The notes under the pieces are model-generated. The model was not told the DNA's origin and did no database searches. It worked only from the letters and a program-made list of their open reading frames with translations. A stretch of 64,000 bases of DNA, from positions 29,477,041 through 29,541,040 of the forward strand of contig NC_091931.1 of assembly GCF_041260155.1 (NCBI RefSeq), written 5' to 3'. This DNA comes from Ptychodera flava (Eukaryota; Hemichordata; Enteropneusta; Ptychoderidae). Each line of letters starts with the position of its first letter. The first letter of the stretch is position 1. The translations under genes and the position numbers were made by a program. Below are positions 61,883 to 64,000 of this stretch, piece after piece.

Positions 61883-62795
61883 CACAGTCGTTTGGAGAGC
61901 TATTCAGCGCTGGGACTAATCGCCCCATAGACGAGTGCGCAGAAGCGAGAAATACCCCAAGTCTGGAAACAGAATGGCTATAAAAACCACGCCATGTCAC
62001 ATTCCGTGTCCGATTTCACTGTGAAAATTAACAAGTTCATCTATCATGCAACCGTCGATCGCTCCCTATCATTCTAAAATTTCATACCTGATACTTTATC
62101 TGATTCAAAAACGCTCGTTTCGTGTAATTTTCGGCCGAATTCGACGGGACACCTCGCCAAAACCTGGGGGTGAGCAACATTCCGGTCACCTCTTGGGTCC
62201 TCCACTTTACTGACGTTGGCGCCGCCTACCCATGAGGGATGACTGGAATGTTGCTCACGCTTATGTTTTGGCCAGGTTTATCTCGAACTCAGCCAAAAAT
62301 CACAGGAAATGAGCATTTTGTAAGCAGATGAAGTATCAGGTATGAATTTTCGTGTGATTTTCGGCCGAGTTCAGAAGACACGTCGCCAAAACATAAGGCA
62401 TGAACAACCTTCCAGTCACCCCTCATGGGTACGCGGCGCTGACGTCAGTAAAGTGGAGGTGCCCAACGTCCACTGTGAGGTGACCGGAATGTTGCTCACG
62501 CTTATGTTTTAGCGACGTGTCCGTCGAATTCGGCCGAAAATCACACGAAACGAGCGTTTGTGAAGCAAATCAAGTACCAGGTATGAATTTTGAGAATGCT
62601 AGGGAACGGTCGACGGTTACATGATAGATGAACTTGCTACTTTTCACGGTAAAATCGAACGTCGAAGATGACATGGTGGCACAATCCCTATACGAAATAG
62701 CCATTTCATTTCCAGACTTGGGGTATTTCTCGCTTCTGCGCACTCGTCTATGGGGCGAATAGTCCCAGCGCTGAATAGCTCTCCAAACGACTGTG
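61883..62795 (-). mobile_element. Foldback/MITE element, arm 2 (inverted)
   Basis: 913 bp, the reverse complement of arm 1 along its length with scattered differences. Its ends are the same CACAGTCGTTTGG termini. Flanks (CTCTCAG on the left, CTTGAAC on the right) do not form a clear target duplication, unlike arm 1. Confidence 0.85.
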
Positions 62796-64000
62796 CTTGA
62801 ACTCAGCTAGAACTAGGATTGCTTGTAAAGAACATATGTATTTATCATTATATCATAGCTTGGTCAATAGCAGTGAATTTTGTGACTTCATTCCCCAAGT
62901 GATTATTACTGATAATCTATCCGATTACCCAGTATCGTGGACCCAGATGTTTTCTATATCTATAAAGTCACTGGTATCGCCAAAACTATACAATTGCGAC
63001 AATGTACCCCTCCCGGCCCATAATAAACTCGAGCAAACTGCGCGCTTCGCCTCGTACGTTATACGTATGTTGTGCAAAGTTCGCTTTCGTCCATTGTAGG
63101 CCGGGAGAGGATACAGTCGTCGGAACTGCGCTCAAAAGCCGCATACGACCAATGTAATCACTGTATCCAAGGTAGATGGTGATTGATGAAAGTTAAAACA
63201 TCTCTATCATAATCTACATCGTATCATTTAAATGTCGCAGCTTTGATGATGAGGCGCCTCTACATATCGTGCACGATTTGTTTGTAAACAAGAAACTCGC
63301 ACAGGCGTAGTTCCGACGACGGTTTCTCTTTAAATATGAAGCAGTCCCAGCAACAAGAAAAACGATCAATCACAATTGTCCTGTTTCTGTAGTCTTGTCA
63401 CATCCCTAATATTATAGACTGATAATCACCAAAGATTACACTGAAAACCCATGTGCAGAAGGAATGCCCTGGTCATCAAGTTGACCTTAAAAATATGTCG
63501 AGTCAAAGACATGGTTTATCAAAACATTTTTCCACTTGAAATGCATCACCTTTCAAGCTTGGAGACAACATGAAAGCCAAAAGGCACGACATCCTGGGAT
63601 TCTAAACTTTGTTGGTCAACTTGAAAATGATACATTTTGAGTAAAAATACACATTTTGGTGTACAATTCTTTGAAAAGTGCAATATCTTGAAATCAATCA
63701 CCATTACTTCCATACAGCTCAATCAATTTTATTTGTCGTATTTTGTCTCAAAGTTTATGAAAGACATAAACTTACTTAGGCACAAAGCGATGACTGCATC
63801 CATATACCCTAGAGAAAAACAAGGGTCTATGCTGGATCCACAAAGCGTTGCATTATCTGACTGTCCATTAGCAGTTCTGTGTTTGGACAATTCAAACTTT
63901 TTCTCATTGAGAGAAGACAATGTACCAGCAAAAGGTGGCTCATCAAAGTGCCAATCATTTCAGTCCTAAACATGGGGTTTGATATTAAACTGTGTTGAGT
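62796..64000. other. Terminal spacer; no gene recognised
   Basis: A short inverted repeat is visible (CCTCCCGGCC near 63007 and GGCCGGGAGAGG near 63101). ORFs at 62797-63099 and 63637-63969 have no recognisable domain, signal or neighbour support. Confidence 0.4.

Overview
The window is invertebrate eukaryotic DNA: introns with GT/AG sites, TATA-box promoters, Pol III tRNA genes, many microsatellites, LINE relics, MITE-like foldbacks and an LTR retrotransposon. The LTR element is Ty3/gypsy-like but carries integrase upstream of reverse transcriptase, the order described for the deuterostome Gmr1-like group. With the repeat-rich, LRR-rich content this points to a deuterostome invertebrate such as a hemichordate or cephalochordate. 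The phylum is an inference; nothing here names the species.

The main content is a cluster of plus-strand genes for one cell-surface LRR family. Three long members (8484-10151, 18332-19986, 39680-41334; about 550 residues and 16 LRRs) and two short members (46369-47355 and 52967-53953; both exactly 328 residues and about 6 LRRs) have the order signal peptide, LRRNT, LRRs, LRRCT, one TM helix, very short tail. In every case one exon carries the whole protein and a 3' splice acceptor lies 4-12 bases before the ATG, so the upstream exon is non-coding. For the first two genes a conserved promoter (CRE-like site, TATA box) and first exon with a GTAAGTAA donor can be seen. Two further genes (57606-57845, 61472-61780) encode only a closely related TM helix plus a tail, with no ectodomain. 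The layout resembles lamprey VLR or Toll/Slit-type LRR ectodomains, and I read it as a locally duplicating receptor array, possibly immune or adhesive.

Region by region: 1-1985 is a 146-bp tandem-repeat element interrupted by an L1-like relic. 1986-12.0 kb is duplication block 1 (promoter, intron, LRR gene 1, with a CR1-like LINE in the upstream part). 12.1-13.0 kb holds a tRNA-Gly gene and a tRNA scrap. 13.0-21.8 kb is block 2 (LRR gene 2, one-base frameshift). 21.83-22.8 kb is the first repeat element again, inverted. 23.38-29.66 kb is a young but broken Gmr1-like LTR element in a TA microsatellite. 30.2-37.1 kb is a tandem triplication of about 3 kb, each unit carrying one tRNA-Gly(GCC). 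37.1-41.4 kb has LRR gene 3 (also a one-base frameshift). 41.4-48.0 kb has LRR gene 4 among microsatellites. 48.0-54.0 kb leads to LRR gene 5. 54.0-64.0 kb has a LINE relic, the two TM-only genes and a pair of inverted foldback elements that exactly frame the second TM-only gene.

Genes 1-3 are mosaics of one another at nucleotide level, which suggests gene conversion. The two frameshifted long members may be pseudogenes or assembly errors. Long stretches between genes show no convincing coding sequence.
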